This document shows positions 9,083-17,877 of a stretch of DNA of 64,000 nucleotides, piece by piece. Within the stretch, counting starts at the first letter, position 1. The number at the start of each line of letters is the position of its first letter. The translations under genes and the position numbers were made by a program. The notes beneath the pieces were generated by a model. It was not told the origin of the DNA and made no database searches. It saw only the letters and a program-made list of their open reading frames with translations. This stretch comes from Saprospiraceae bacterium (GTDB lineage Bacteria; Bacteroidota; Bacteroidia; Chitinophagales; Saprospiraceae), in assembly GCA_029262995.1 (NCBI GenBank), contig JAJCYH010000028.1, positions 18,137 through 82,136 of the forward strand, in the 5' to 3' direction.

Positions 9083-10423
9083 TTAATTACAACCTAAATC
9101 TACTCTCGATTGACTGTCATTGTTTGGAAAACATAATCCAGAAAGAACAGAGTCTACGCCATAACGTCTTAGATCAGGGTCGGTTAAACTTCTTTCTAGA
9201 AAAGATTTTAACTGATTTTTTTCAGTTTCAGATAAATTCAAAGGAAGAAACTTTTCAGATAATCTATCATTAGATACTCTGATGTTTTCAGAAACAGCCT
9301 GGTTTTTATATTCTAATAACTCATCCAAACTTCGAATACTTGCGCCATGGAAATAAAATGGAGTATCCTTGATATTATACAGACCGGGAACTTTAAATTT
9401 GTAGTAATCCTCATCCAATTTTGTAAAACCACCTCTTCCAAGATTTCTAAGGTCGTTAGGAGAAGCATTATAAGAAGGTATTTGATCCATATCCTTAACT
9501 CCTAAAGCATGAAATTCAAATGAACCAAGATTAGGGTTATAATGGCAATTGCTGCAATTGGCTTTGCTAAAGAATAATATTCCGCCTTGTTTTTCTTCAG
9601 CAGAAAGTGAATTTTTATTTCCTTTTAACCACCTTTGAAAAGGAGCCTGAGTCGATAGGATTGTTCTTATATAGGCAGACATGGCAAGAGAACCTGCATA
9701 GTTGCTATATCTTAATTTTTCTTCTAAATCTGGGTAAGCTGCATCGAACATTTCCTTATATCCATATTGCTCTATCAATTCTGGGTTAATGTCATATCTA
9801 TGGGTTTCAATGCCTGCGAAATTTACGGTTTCAATGCCTTCAAATCCTAAAGCATTCCTTTCGGTTGCTGGATCATTTGCCCAAAGGTGTTCCGTTCCTT
9901 CATTTGCAACCTTAGAACCGAACTGTCCATTCCAAAAAGTATTTTTTACAAAGGCTACATTGACCATTGTAAGTGGTCTAGCTGCCTGCACATCTAATTC
10001 ACTTTCTGTGTAATCTGGGTGTCTTCTTCTGTCTTCACCGTTTAAGCCAAATCCAATACCGCCATCTGCAATACCCTGAAAATTACCTGGCTTGAAGCCT
10101 GCTTCTGGGATATGACAAGAGCCACATGAATAAGTACCCATCCCAGATTCACGAATGGCAGCCATAGCAAATCCTGTTTCAAAATAGAGCAATCTGCCTA
10201 GTTCAACACGTTCTGGCGTAAGGGCATTCATTGGATCTTGAGGTATTGAGCTTAAATCAGTCTCACCAGGTAGAATGTAGAAATCTTTAGTTCCATCCGG
10301 AGAGGCTTTCTCAATTAGGCTTTCCAGTTGTTGGTCCATCTCAATGGTTACGGACATTTTGTCCTTGGAACAAGCGACAAATAGTAGCGAAGTAACTATA
10401 GCAAAGAAAAACTTATTACTCAT
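9083..10423 (-). CDS. Di-heme cytochrome c peroxidase-family lipoprotein (copy 1)
   Basis: A 446-residue member of the CcpA/MauG family. A lipoprotein signal ends LLFVACS, placing it in the envelope. Two CxxCH heme sites are visible: SCGSCH in the N-terminal heme domain and NCSNCH in the C-terminal one, with VPGLYNIKDTPFYFHGA typical of the second domain. The family reduces hydrogen peroxide with electrons from cytochromes, or oxidises other substrates. The start is the ATG at 10423 rather than the TTG at 10429. A close paralog lies at 11587-12930 with the same domain order and a nearly identical Cys-containing C-terminus (CFPNND.QSR.DLGC). A promoter-like element sits about 235 bases upstream. 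Confidence 0.9.
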   Translation of the reverse strand: MSNKFFFAIVTSLLFVACSKDKMSVTIEMDQQLESLIEKASPDGTKDFYILPGETDLSSIPQDPMNALTPERVELGRLLYFETGFAMAAIRESGMGTYSCGSCHIPEAGFKPGNFQGIADGGIGFGLNGEDRRRHPDYTESELDVQAARPLTMVNVAFVKNTFWNGQFGSKVANEGTEHLWANDPATERNALGFEGIETVNFAGIETHRYDINPELIEQYGYKEMFDAAYPDLEEKLRYSNYAGSLAMSAYIRTILSTQAPFQRWLKGNKNSLSAEEKQGGILFFSKANCSNCHYNPNLGSFEFHALGVKDMDQIPSYNASPNDLRNLGRGGFTKLDEDYYKFKVPGLYNIKDTPFYFHGASIRSLDELLEYKNQAVSENIRVSNDRLSEKFLPLNLSETEKNQLKSFLERSLTDPDLRRYGVDSVLSGLCFPNNDSQSRVDLGCN

Positions 10424-10559
10424 TGACAAATTCTGTTATAAGATACAAATATAATAAAAATAATAAATAGTAAATTTAACACATTATTAAAGTTCATAAT
10501 GTATAAATTATTGTATTACAATAAAATATAATAAACTTAGTTTTGCGTTAAGCTTTTTT

Positions 10560-10567
10560 TATATTTG
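10560..10567 (+). promoter_or_regulatory. Possible -7 element (TATATTTG) for the nucleotidyltransferase
   Basis: Forward-strand TATATTTG fits TAnnTTTG, with a TTG at 10543-10545 only 14 bases upstream (closer than usual). It would give a leader of about 110 bases before the ATG at 10684. Weak evidence. Confidence 0.3.
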
Positions 10568-10658
10568 AAAAAATTAAATATTAAACGTTTTTTAGCAATC
10601 GTATTAACGCTTAATAATTCTAGAAATAAAAAGGAGTAGTTATACTTTTTTAGCGGTG

Positions 10659-10666
10659 CAAAGATA
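10659..10666 (-). promoter_or_regulatory. -7 element (TATCTTTG, followed by CACCGC) for cytochrome c peroxidase copy 1
   Basis: Reverse-strand TATCTTTGCA is a very good match to the Bacteroidota consensus. A reverse TTG at 10693-10691 lies 24 bases upstream, slightly long. Transcription from here would give copy 1 a leader of about 225 bases and overlap the 5' region of the divergent gene at 10684. Confidence 0.5.
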
Positions 10667-10683
10667 CAAAATATTTTAATAGT

Positions 10684-11586
10684 ATGAAGGCAAGTTTACT
10701 GATATTAGCAGCTGGAATGGGTAGCCGTTATGGCTCATTAAAACAAATGGATAGTTTTGGTCCAAATGGAGAAACAATCATTGATTACTCTATCTTTGAT
10801 GCCATTAAAGCTGGATTTGAAAAAATCGTATTTGTAGTAAGAAACAGTTTTAAGAAAGAAATAGAAGACCATTTCAGAAAGAAAATAGGAGACAGGGTGG
10901 AGATGGTTTTTGTTGAACAAGAAGTCCATAAGATTCCTTCTCAGTTTACTTTATCCCCAGCAAGAACTAAACCTTGGGGTACTGCCCATGCAGTATTAAT
11001 GGGTGCTGAAGTAATTCAGGGGCCTTTTGCGGTTATCAACGCAGATGATTATTACGGGCAATCCTCCTATAAGGTTTTGATAGATTACTTTAATTCCATT
11101 AATGGGAAGAATGAATTTTCAGTGGTATCTTATTTTTTAAACAATACTTTGTCTGATCATGGAACTGTGAACAGAGGAATATGTTATCAAAATGATAGTG
11201 GATACCTTGAAAAAATTGTTGAAACTTTGAAAATTAGCCGAACTCAAGATGCTAGGATCCATTACCCAGATGGAGAGAATATTAAGTTCCTTGATCCAGA
11301 TACCTTGGTTTCAATGAATATGTTTGGTTTTACACCTTCATTTTTTGATTACGCTCTTAAGACTTTTGAAACGTTTTTGGCTTCATCGGGCCATGAATTA
11401 AAGTCTGAGTTTTATATTCCCTTTGTTCTGGATAAAATGATCGCTGAGGATAAAATCAAAGTCAAAGTTCTTACATCAAATGATAAATGGTTTGGTGTAA
11501 CTTATAAAGAAGACAAGCCAGTTGTAATAGACAAATTGAATCGATTGATACAGCAAGGAGTATATCCCTCCAAACTCTGGGATTGA
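10684..11586 (+). CDS. Sugar-phosphate nucleotidyltransferase family protein
   Basis: A 300-residue cytoplasmic NTP-transferase. The N-terminus LLILAAGMGSRYGSLKQM is the nucleotide-binding signature of the GlmU/RfbA/GalU superfamily, and VINADDYYG carries the metal-binding aspartates. The residues around KPWGTAHAVL match the uridylyl/thymidylyl group's G-T-A motif. The exact sugar substrate cannot be told. The gene sits alone on the plus strand between two leftward cytochrome c peroxidase genes, and its stop codon TGA abuts the stop of the second of these with no spacer. No terminator is possible at that junction. Confidence 0.85.
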   Translation: MKASLLILAAGMGSRYGSLKQMDSFGPNGETIIDYSIFDAIKAGFEKIVFVVRNSFKKEIEDHFRKKIGDRVEMVFVEQEVHKIPSQFTLSPARTKPWGTAHAVLMGAEVIQGPFAVINADDYYGQSSYKVLIDYFNSINGKNEFSVVSYFLNNTLSDHGTVNRGICYQNDSGYLEKIVETLKISRTQDARIHYPDGENIKFLDPDTLVSMNMFGFTPSFFDYALKTFETFLASSGHELKSEFYIPFVLDKMIAEDKIKVKVLTSNDKWFGVTYKEDKPVVIDKLNRLIQQGVYPSKLWD

Positions 11587-12930
11587 TCATTGACACCCTA
11601 GATCAATTCTGGATTGTGCATCATTATTGGGAAAACAACTGCCCGACAAGACTTCTGTTGGTTTATATCTGACGAGATCAGGATCACGCAAACTGATACT
11701 GAGAAATGAAACCAGTTTTTGAATTTCAGAATCTGTAAGTTTTATTTTATGCAGCTTTTCGGATAATCTTAAAGTCGGAACTCTGATGTTTTCTCGCTTG
11801 GCAGTAATTTTATATTCAATCACTTCTTGTAAGGTCTCTTTACTGGCACCATGAAAGTAATACGGTGAATCACTGATATTATAGAGACCAGGCACCTTAA
11901 ACTTATAAAGATCTTCATCCTCAAGCGTAAACCCTGCTCTTCCAAGGTTTCTTCTGTCTTGATCAATCCCCTTAATGCCAAGAGGGTTTTGATCCATGTC
12001 TTTGACACCTAAAGCATGAAATTCTCCCGATCCTAAATTTTTATTATAATGGCAGGATACACATTTTGCTTTACCAAAAAACAAGATTGCTCCTTCTTTT
12101 TCAATATTGCTCATGGCATCACTATTGCCCTTTAACCATCTTTGAAATGGTGCTTTGTCTGTGATTAAGGTTCTGATGTATGCCGATAATGCTAAGGCTG
12201 CCGTATGGTTACTATATCTATTGCTTATGCTTATATATGGAAAACTTAAGTCAAACAAATTATCATATTCTGAATCAATTATCTTTTCTTCTGTAAATTT
12301 TATTCGATGAGCATCAACACCTTCAAAATTTTGAGTTTCAATGGCTTTAAATCCCCAAGCATTTCGTTCGGTGTCTTCTCTTTGATCCCATAAGTGATCT
12401 GTTCCTTCATTGGAAGCTTCTGAACCAAATTGTCCATTCCAAAAGGTGTTTTTTACAAAAGCTACATTAACAAGATTTAGAGCTTTGATTCCCTGGATAT
12501 CGATTTCGGATTCTGAATATTCTGAATCAATTTTTCGCTCTTCTCCTCGAATTCCAATTCCAACACCTCCATCTCCAATACCCTGTATCCTTCCAGGTCC
12601 AAATCCTGATTCTGGAATATGGCAAGAGGAACAGGAATAACATAATTTTCCAGACTCATATTTCGCCTCTGAAGAGAAAGCAGTCTCAAAGAAAAGTAGT
12701 TGTCCCAAGGCAACTTTGGAAGCATTAAGCTCATTATTAGGGTCTTGAGGTAAGGCGTTTAAGTTTTCAGATGATGGTAAAAGGTAATAGTCAAAACTAG
12801 CATCAGGAGAGTAGTTTGTCATTGCTAATTGAAGTTCTGCATCTAGTTGTGTGGAATAATTAATAGTATCTTTCGTACATAATACAAAGAGGATAGGGGA
12901 TAGTATTGCGTATCGAAAGATTGTCTTCAT
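11587..12930 (-). CDS. Di-heme cytochrome c peroxidase-family lipoprotein (copy 2)
   Basis: A 447-residue paralog of the protein at 9083-10423. The signal peptide ends LFVLCT, giving a likely lipidated Cys. Heme sites are SCSSCH and KCVSCH. Long shared blocks (for example NVAFVKNTFWNGQFGS and APFQRWLKGN) show that the two copies arose by duplication, although a plus-strand gene now lies between them. Retention of both Cys-rich motifs and the C-terminal Cys pair suggests both are functional. It may use a different electron donor or respond to a different oxygen level; that is speculation. The start is an ATG. Its 3' end abuts the stop codon of the nucleotidyltransferase gene. Confidence 0.9.
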   Translation of the reverse strand: MKTIFRYAILSPILFVLCTKDTINYSTQLDAELQLAMTNYSPDASFDYYLLPSSENLNALPQDPNNELNASKVALGQLLFFETAFSSEAKYESGKLCYSCSSCHIPESGFGPGRIQGIGDGGVGIGIRGEERKIDSEYSESEIDIQGIKALNLVNVAFVKNTFWNGQFGSEASNEGTDHLWDQREDTERNAWGFKAIETQNFEGVDAHRIKFTEEKIIDSEYDNLFDLSFPYISISNRYSNHTAALALSAYIRTLITDKAPFQRWLKGNSDAMSNIEKEGAILFFGKAKCVSCHYNKNLGSGEFHALGVKDMDQNPLGIKGIDQDRRNLGRAGFTLEDEDLYKFKVPGLYNISDSPYYFHGASKETLQEVIEYKITAKRENIRVPTLRLSEKLHKIKLTDSEIQKLVSFLSISLRDPDLVRYKPTEVLSGSCFPNNDAQSRIDLGCQ

Positions 12931-12992
12931 AGCCTAATATCATTCATTAGTAGGCCTATTAAGTGCATACAAATGTTAAGGATGATTAAAGG

Positions 12993-13000
12993 CAAAAATA
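12993..13000 (-). promoter_or_regulatory. Possible -7 element (TATTTTTG) for cytochrome c peroxidase copy 2
   Basis: Reverse-strand TATTTTTG fits TAnnTTTG about 63 bases before the ATG at 12930. No -33 TTG with proper spacing was found, and the region is AT-rich, so chance is possible. Confidence 0.3.
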
Positions 13001-13049
13001 GTTCAAAAAGCAATTTTTATCCTGACAGCTATATTGCAAATTGAATTTT

Positions 13050-14255
13050 TTAGGAAAGAAAGTTAATTAGTATTCCAGCTGCAACGGCTGAGCCAATTAC
13101 ACCACTAATATTACTTGACATGGCATACTGTAGAATGTGATTGGTAGAATCCTTTTTCAAGGCAATCTCATTTGCTACTCTAGACGCCATAGGGACCGCA
13201 CTTAAGCCAGTTGCACCAATTAATGGATTGATTTTCTTATCACTGAAAACATTATAAATTTTCACAGCATATATACCGCCTAAAATAGAAAAAGCAAAAG
13301 CAATGAATCCACCAAAAATGATCAATAATGTTTGATAATTTAAAAAGCTTTCAGAGGTCATAGTTGCGCCTACGGTCAATCCTAAAAAGATGGTTGCCGT
13401 ATTCATAATGGTATTAGATGCAGCATCAAAGAGCCTATTGGTATCACTGCCTAATTCTTTGATAAGATTGCCAAACAATAGCATTCCTAGCAGTGGAGTA
13501 GAAGAAGGTACCAATATGGCAACACAGATGACCAGGACAATTGGAAAAAGAATTTTTACCAGCTTCAAGTTTTTAATGGTGTACTTGTTAGGATATTTTT
13601 TATCCTGCTCTTTCATATTTATCCTTAACTCCTTATCCGAGGTCGTTAGTTTGACCATCAAAGGAATAATAACAGGAACCAAAGCCATATAAGAATAGGC
13701 AGCAATTGCAATTGGTCCTAAAAGGTGTGGTGCTAGGATTATAGAAGTATAAATGGCAGTTGGTCCATCAGCACCTCCAATAATGCCTAGAGCACCGGCT
13801 TCCTGTGGTGTAAATCCAAAAAAAATGGCAGCAATAAGCACACTGAATATGCCAAGTTGTGCTGCGGCCCCAAAGAATGCTAACCTTAAATTTCTGAGTA
13901 ATGGTCCAAAGTCTGTCATTGCACCAACACCCATAAATATAAGTGGCGGTAATAAACCACTTTTAATCAAAGCATAATATAACATGTTCATGATGCCAAA
14001 TTTTTCAGCTAGAACAATAAGGGACATATTTTTAATTTCTGGATGTAATTCAGATGAAACAACATCCATATTACCACCAGGAAAATTAGCAAGCAATACA
14101 CCAAAGCCAATAGGGATCAATAATAAAGGTTCGTACTTTTTAAAGATTCCTAAGTAGAGTAAAAAACAAGCTAACAATAACATGACAATTGAGGAAGGTT
14201 GATTTATCAACTCCTCAAAGGCTGTCATTTCATATATTTTTTGTAATGTTTCCAA
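13050..14255 (-). CDS. oadB: Sodium-pump decarboxylase beta subunit
   Basis: Integral membrane subunit (401 residues, about nine helices) that decarboxylates carboxybiotin and exports sodium. Family hallmarks are KKYEPLLLIPIGFGVLLANFP near the N-terminus, PPLIFMGVGAMTDFGPLL, and GALGIIGGADGPTAIYTS, which contains the essential Asp. The likely start is TTG at 14255, 9 bases after the oadA stop, because the residues it adds fit the family's N-terminal helix; an ATG at 14228 is the alternative. It is the last gene of the oadG-oadA-oadB operon. The same fold serves oxaloacetate, methylmalonyl-CoA and glutaconyl-CoA pumps; the alpha subunit points to an oxaloacetate-type enzyme. Confidence 0.93.
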   Translation of the reverse strand: METLQKIYEMTAFEELINQPSSIVMLLLACFLLYLGIFKKYEPLLLIPIGFGVLLANFPGGNMDVVSSELHPEIKNMSLIVLAEKFGIMNMLYYALIKSGLLPPLIFMGVGAMTDFGPLLRNLRLAFFGAAAQLGIFSVLIAAIFFGFTPQEAGALGIIGGADGPTAIYTSIILAPHLLGPIAIAAYSYMALVPVIIPLMVKLTTSDKELRINMKEQDKKYPNKYTIKNLKLVKILFPIVLVICVAILVPSSTPLLGMLLFGNLIKELGSDTNRLFDAASNTIMNTATIFLGLTVGATMTSESFLNYQTLLIIFGGFIAFAFSILGGIYAVKIYNVFSDKKINPLIGATGLSAVPMASRVANEIALKKDSTNHILQYAMSSNISGVIGSAVAAGILINFLS

Positions 14256-14264
14256 GGTCCACTA

Positions 14265-16133
14265 TTAGGATAAAGTAATCAATGGTGCATCTTCATCAAT
14301 ATCATCTCCATGGTTAACCAGTATGGAAGTTACAGTACCAGCTTCAGATGATGTTATTGCATTCATTACTTTCATGGATTCAACATAGGCAACGGTATCT
14401 CCTTTATTAATTTGATCTCCAACACTTACGGCCTTTTCCGTACTGTTTTTTGTAAGATAGAATTTGCCTTCCAATGGCGACTTTATAGATTTATCACTTG
14501 TGGAAGCACTTTTTATATGATCTTTATTGGATTCCTTTTTCTTGTCATTTCGATTGCCTGCACTTGAATAGCTTATGTTGACTTCATATTTGTTGCCTTC
14601 TACCTCAACAATTAGTTGTTTTGGTTGTGTAGAAATAGCGGAAGGACTTGGACCGGTATTCTCTATGGTTTCCTGGGATCTGCGTTTTGCTAAATCTTCT
14701 AGAAACTTTTTCTTGGCATTCCCAGTTTTATAGTCCTCATATTGACCTGGATGCATTGCATATTCGAAAAGTTCTTCATCATCATGTCCTGTCTCCCAAG
14801 AATTTTCTTTCATTTTTTCTCTGAAGCTGTCCAAAATGTCAGGGTATAAATTTTGAGGATTTCCATCGTAAAATTCTCTGTTCTGGCTTTTGGCTAATAA
14901 GATCAGTTTTTGATCAAGTTGACCTGGTAGTTGTCCAGCTTTCCCTAGTAGCATACTCCAAGTATTTTCATCGATCATTGAAAACCTATCATTCCCTTTA
15001 ATAGTCTGCATGACATTCATTAAGGAAAGGTTTTTAACGTATTGGCTATATGGTGTTACTAGAGGAGGATACCCAACACTAGGCCATGTGTGTTCAACTT
15101 CTTTGAACAACATTATTAGCAATTCGTCCTGAGTCAGTTGATCTTTGTTATTTTTTGATAGCCAATTATTAAGTGAATTAATGTTTTTTTCTAAATCTGC
15201 CATCAGACTTCCCATCATACCTCCAGGTAATCCTGATTCTATGAGCAGCGAGTTTAAAAATCTGTTTTGTGGATTAATATAATATCCTAACCCATTGTCA
15301 ATTATAGATTGTGTCTGGCTACGTGCTTCCATATAAGCATCCATATTAACATCCTTTAACGTAAAACCAGCATCTTTTAGCATTGCATGTACCGACAACA
15401 GGTCAGCATGGCCCGTTCCCCAAGACAAGGGATCAATACCAACATCAATTATATTAGCACCATTTCTAGCCGCTTCCAGTGAAGATACTATTGAAAATCC
15501 AGTAGTGCTGTGACCATGATATGTTATAACAAGGTCAGGATGCCTTTTTCTGATTCCTTTAACTATTTTACCTATAGACGCTGGGCGTCCAACGCCAGCC
15601 ATATCTTTTACACAAATTTCTTCTGCACCCAAACTGATGAATTGGTCAGCCAAGGAAATATAATAATCTACAGTATGAATAGGAGAATGTGTAATACATA
15701 GTGCCCCTTGTGCTACCATTCCGCCTTCTTTGGCATATTGGAAGGAAAGTTCTAAATTTTGTGGGTTATTTAATCCATCAAAGGATCTCGAGATGTCGGT
15801 TCCTTGTTTTTTTTTCAAACGAAACATTAATTTTCTTAGGTCCTTTGAACAAGGACTCATTCTAATTCCATTTAATCCCCTTTCAAGCATGTGGGTTTGA
15901 ATACCTGCCTTATTAAATGGTTCGGTCCATTTTCTCACACTTTCATTGGGATTTTCTCCTTTCAATAGACAAATCTGTTCAAATCCTCCTCCATTGGTTT
16001 CAATCCTGTCAAAACAACCCATTTCAATAATGGGTTCAGCAACACTTACCAGTTCATCTACATTAGGCATATACTTACCAGATGATTGCCACATATCTCT
16101 ATATACTAGAGCCAGCTTTATTTCTTTAGACAT
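14265..16133 (-). CDS. oadA: Oxaloacetate decarboxylase-type alpha subunit (carboxyltransferase plus biotin carrier)
   Basis: A 622-residue subunit that moves the carboxyl group of the substrate to its own biotin. The N-terminal carboxyltransferase TIM barrel (about 5-290) carries YRDMWQS in place of the more usual RDGHQS, a metal-site Lys in EEICVKDMAG and the HGH pair in ITYHGHSTTG. A conserved PYCA-type domain follows (about 300-480). The C-terminus has a charged linker and a biotinyl domain (about 550-622) with the biotin Lys near 588 in VESMKVMNAI. It stands one base after oadG and 9 before oadB, supporting a sodium-pump complex rather than a pyruvate carboxylase, which would need a biotin carboxylase subunit absent here. 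Confidence 0.92.
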   Translation of the reverse strand: MSKEIKLALVYRDMWQSSGKYMPNVDELVSVAEPIIEMGCFDRIETNGGGFEQICLLKGENPNESVRKWTEPFNKAGIQTHMLERGLNGIRMSPCSKDLRKLMFRLKKKQGTDISRSFDGLNNPQNLELSFQYAKEGGMVAQGALCITHSPIHTVDYYISLADQFISLGAEEICVKDMAGVGRPASIGKIVKGIRKRHPDLVITYHGHSTTGFSIVSSLEAARNGANIIDVGIDPLSWGTGHADLLSVHAMLKDAGFTLKDVNMDAYMEARSQTQSIIDNGLGYYINPQNRFLNSLLIESGLPGGMMGSLMADLEKNINSLNNWLSKNNKDQLTQDELLIMLFKEVEHTWPSVGYPPLVTPYSQYVKNLSLMNVMQTIKGNDRFSMIDENTWSMLLGKAGQLPGQLDQKLILLAKSQNREFYDGNPQNLYPDILDSFREKMKENSWETGHDDEELFEYAMHPGQYEDYKTGNAKKKFLEDLAKRRSQETIENTGPSPSAISTQPKQLIVEVEGNKYEVNISYSSAGNRNDKKKESNKDHIKSASTSDKSIKSPLEGKFYLTKNSTEKAVSVGDQINKGDTVAYVESMKVMNAITSSEAGTVTSILVNHGDDIDEDAPLITLS

Positions 16134-16134
16134 T

Positions 16135-16389
16135 TTATTTCAGTTTTTTGATGGATTCTATTGTGCCCTTTCCAATTGTAATATGTTCAACAGTTGCTGT
16201 CAAAATGGCGATTTCCCTTAGGCTAGGTGAAGGGCTCTTTTGGGCAAGCTGAGTGTGGTGGCCAGGAGCAAATTTATTAACGAGCAGGATCAACATTCGC
16301 GCCAAACCTGTAACAATCCCAAGAATGAAAAAGACTGAAAGCATACCTACTATCAACAACTGCAAAGCCAATTCAATATTTTCACTCAT
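16135..16389 (-). CDS. oadG: Sodium-pump decarboxylase gamma-like subunit
   Basis: An 84-residue protein with one N-terminal membrane helix (about 8-35, QLLIVGMLSVFFILGIVTGLAR by position) and a short soluble tail with His-Thr and Glu/Lys residues. Small gamma subunits anchor the alpha subunit to the membrane beta subunit. Sequence conservation in this family is low; the call rests on size, one-helix topology and its place directly before oadA. The second half, including ILTATVEHIT and KGTIESIKKLK, resembles the tail seen in Bacteroidota OadG proteins. First gene of the operon, with an ATG start at 16389. Confidence 0.82.
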   Translation of the reverse strand: MSENIELALQLLIVGMLSVFFILGIVTGLARMLILLVNKFAPGHHTQLAQKSPSPSLREIAILTATVEHITIGKGTIESIKKLK

Positions 16390-16572
16390 AATTAGGATCT
16401 TAATTGGGGATATAAAAATAATAAATTATAGAAGTTCGCTTGCCTTTAAAAAAAATAAGGTCTCTATTAGACAAGCTAAATAGTTTATCAATTTTGGCAT
16501 TTCCTTGAAATCCTCTGTTTTCAGGAGATTTTTTATTCGTGAATTGCTTTATCTTGCGACAAAATTATTTTG

Positions 16573-17877
16573 ATGGTTGTTAAATTGCACAAATTTGGGG
16601 GTGCTTCTATAAAAGATGCCGATCATATTCAAAGATTACCAGAAATCCTACAAATTGATAAATCTGACAAGGTTTTTTTGGTTATTTCAGCGATGGGTAA
16701 AACAACTAATGCTCTTGAAAAAGTATATACCAAATTTTTGAAATCAGGACAAAAAGAAGCGGCTGATGATTTAAATGTAATCGTTAATGATCACCTTAAA
16801 GTTGCGGGAAATTTATCCTTAGATATTGAGACATTGGAATTAAGATATAAGCATTTGATTGACCAAGCGTTTAATAATTCTGTACGTGCAATTGATATCT
16901 CCAGTGGTGCTGTCTATGATCAAATTGTTTCGCTTGGTGAATTTTTTTCCACTACATTAATAGAGATGTATCTCAATAAAATTGGATTGAAATCAATGTG
17001 GTGTGATATAAGAGAATTAATACAAACAGATAACAGTTTTCGAGATGGAACGGTAGATTTTAGCTTAACGCAAAAATTGGTTTTAGATTATAGCAATGAC
17101 AAGTTTAATCAATATCAAATCATTGTAACTCAAGGGTTTTTAGGTAGATCAAAAGGGGGATTGACGATTACTCTGGGAAGAGAAGGTTCAGATTTTACTG
17201 CTGCAATTATAGCTTACTGCCTAGATGTAAAAGATTTAAGTATATGGAAGGATGTACCTGGCGTATTGACAGCTGATCCGCGCAAATTTGAAAACGTAGA
17301 AAAGATAGACAGGATGTCCTATAAAGAGGCCATTGAAATGACCTACTATGGCGCACAGGTAATACATCCAAAAACAATCAGACCATTGCAGAATAAAGGC
17401 ATCAGATTACATGTCAAATCTTTTCTACACCCAAATGAAGAAGGTACTATTATTTCTTCGGATGGTTTGTTGAATTATCCACCTATTGTCGTTATTCAAG
17501 AAGATGTTATTTTGATGCATATATCAAGTCAAGACTTCTCTTTTATTGCAGAAAATCATTTGAGTAAAATATTTGCTCTATTAAACAGACATAGAATCAA
17601 ATTATGTACAATGAGAAATTCTGCCATCAGCTTTTCTATTTGTATTAAAAATCCTGGAATAGATGAGTTTGATCGTTTACAACAAGAGCTTGAGCAGGAT
17701 TTTGCGGTTGATCTATTTAAAAATTTGCAGCTGTATACCTTAAGGTATTTCAATCAGGATCTGATAAAAAAGCTTACAAAGAATAAAGTTGTTCTGTTTG
17801 AAGAAAGGATGAAATATACAATTCAAATTGTCGTAAAGCCTGCTTTGGAACTCAAAGAAAAACAGTCAAACAGTTGA
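16573..17877 (+). CDS. Aspartate kinase (monofunctional)
   Basis: A 434-residue enzyme that phosphorylates aspartate in the first step towards lysine, threonine and methionine. The N-terminus VVKLHKFGGASIKD is the KFGG nucleotide-binding motif. Further signatures are ITLGREGSDFTAAIIAYCL, the region WKDVPGVLTADPRKF and MTYYGAQVIHPKTIRPL. The C-terminal 120 residues form an ACT-like regulatory region. The ATG at 16573 is chosen over the directly preceding TTG. There is no homoserine dehydrogenase fusion. The stop TGA abuts the stop of the convergent SDR gene. I leave the gene symbol open, since lysC and thrA-like single-domain kinases cannot be told apart here. Confidence 0.92.
   Translation: MVVKLHKFGGASIKDADHIQRLPEILQIDKSDKVFLVISAMGKTTNALEKVYTKFLKSGQKEAADDLNVIVNDHLKVAGNLSLDIETLELRYKHLIDQAFNNSVRAIDISSGAVYDQIVSLGEFFSTTLIEMYLNKIGLKSMWCDIRELIQTDNSFRDGTVDFSLTQKLVLDYSNDKFNQYQIIVTQGFLGRSKGGLTITLGREGSDFTAAIIAYCLDVKDLSIWKDVPGVLTADPRKFENVEKIDRMSYKEAIEMTYYGAQVIHPKTIRPLQNKGIRLHVKSFLHPNEEGTIISSDGLLNYPPIVVIQEDVILMHISSQDFSFIAENHLSKIFALLNRHRIKLCTMRNSAISFSICIKNPGIDEFDRLQQELEQDFAVDLFKNLQLYTLRYFNQDLIKKLTKNKVVLFEERMKYTIQIVVKPALELKEKQSNS

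Noticed and set aside
14265..16133. Pyruvate carboxylase subunit B as identity for oadA
   Set aside because: No biotin carboxylase gene is adjacent, while gamma and beta subunits of a sodium pump flank the gene in an operon.
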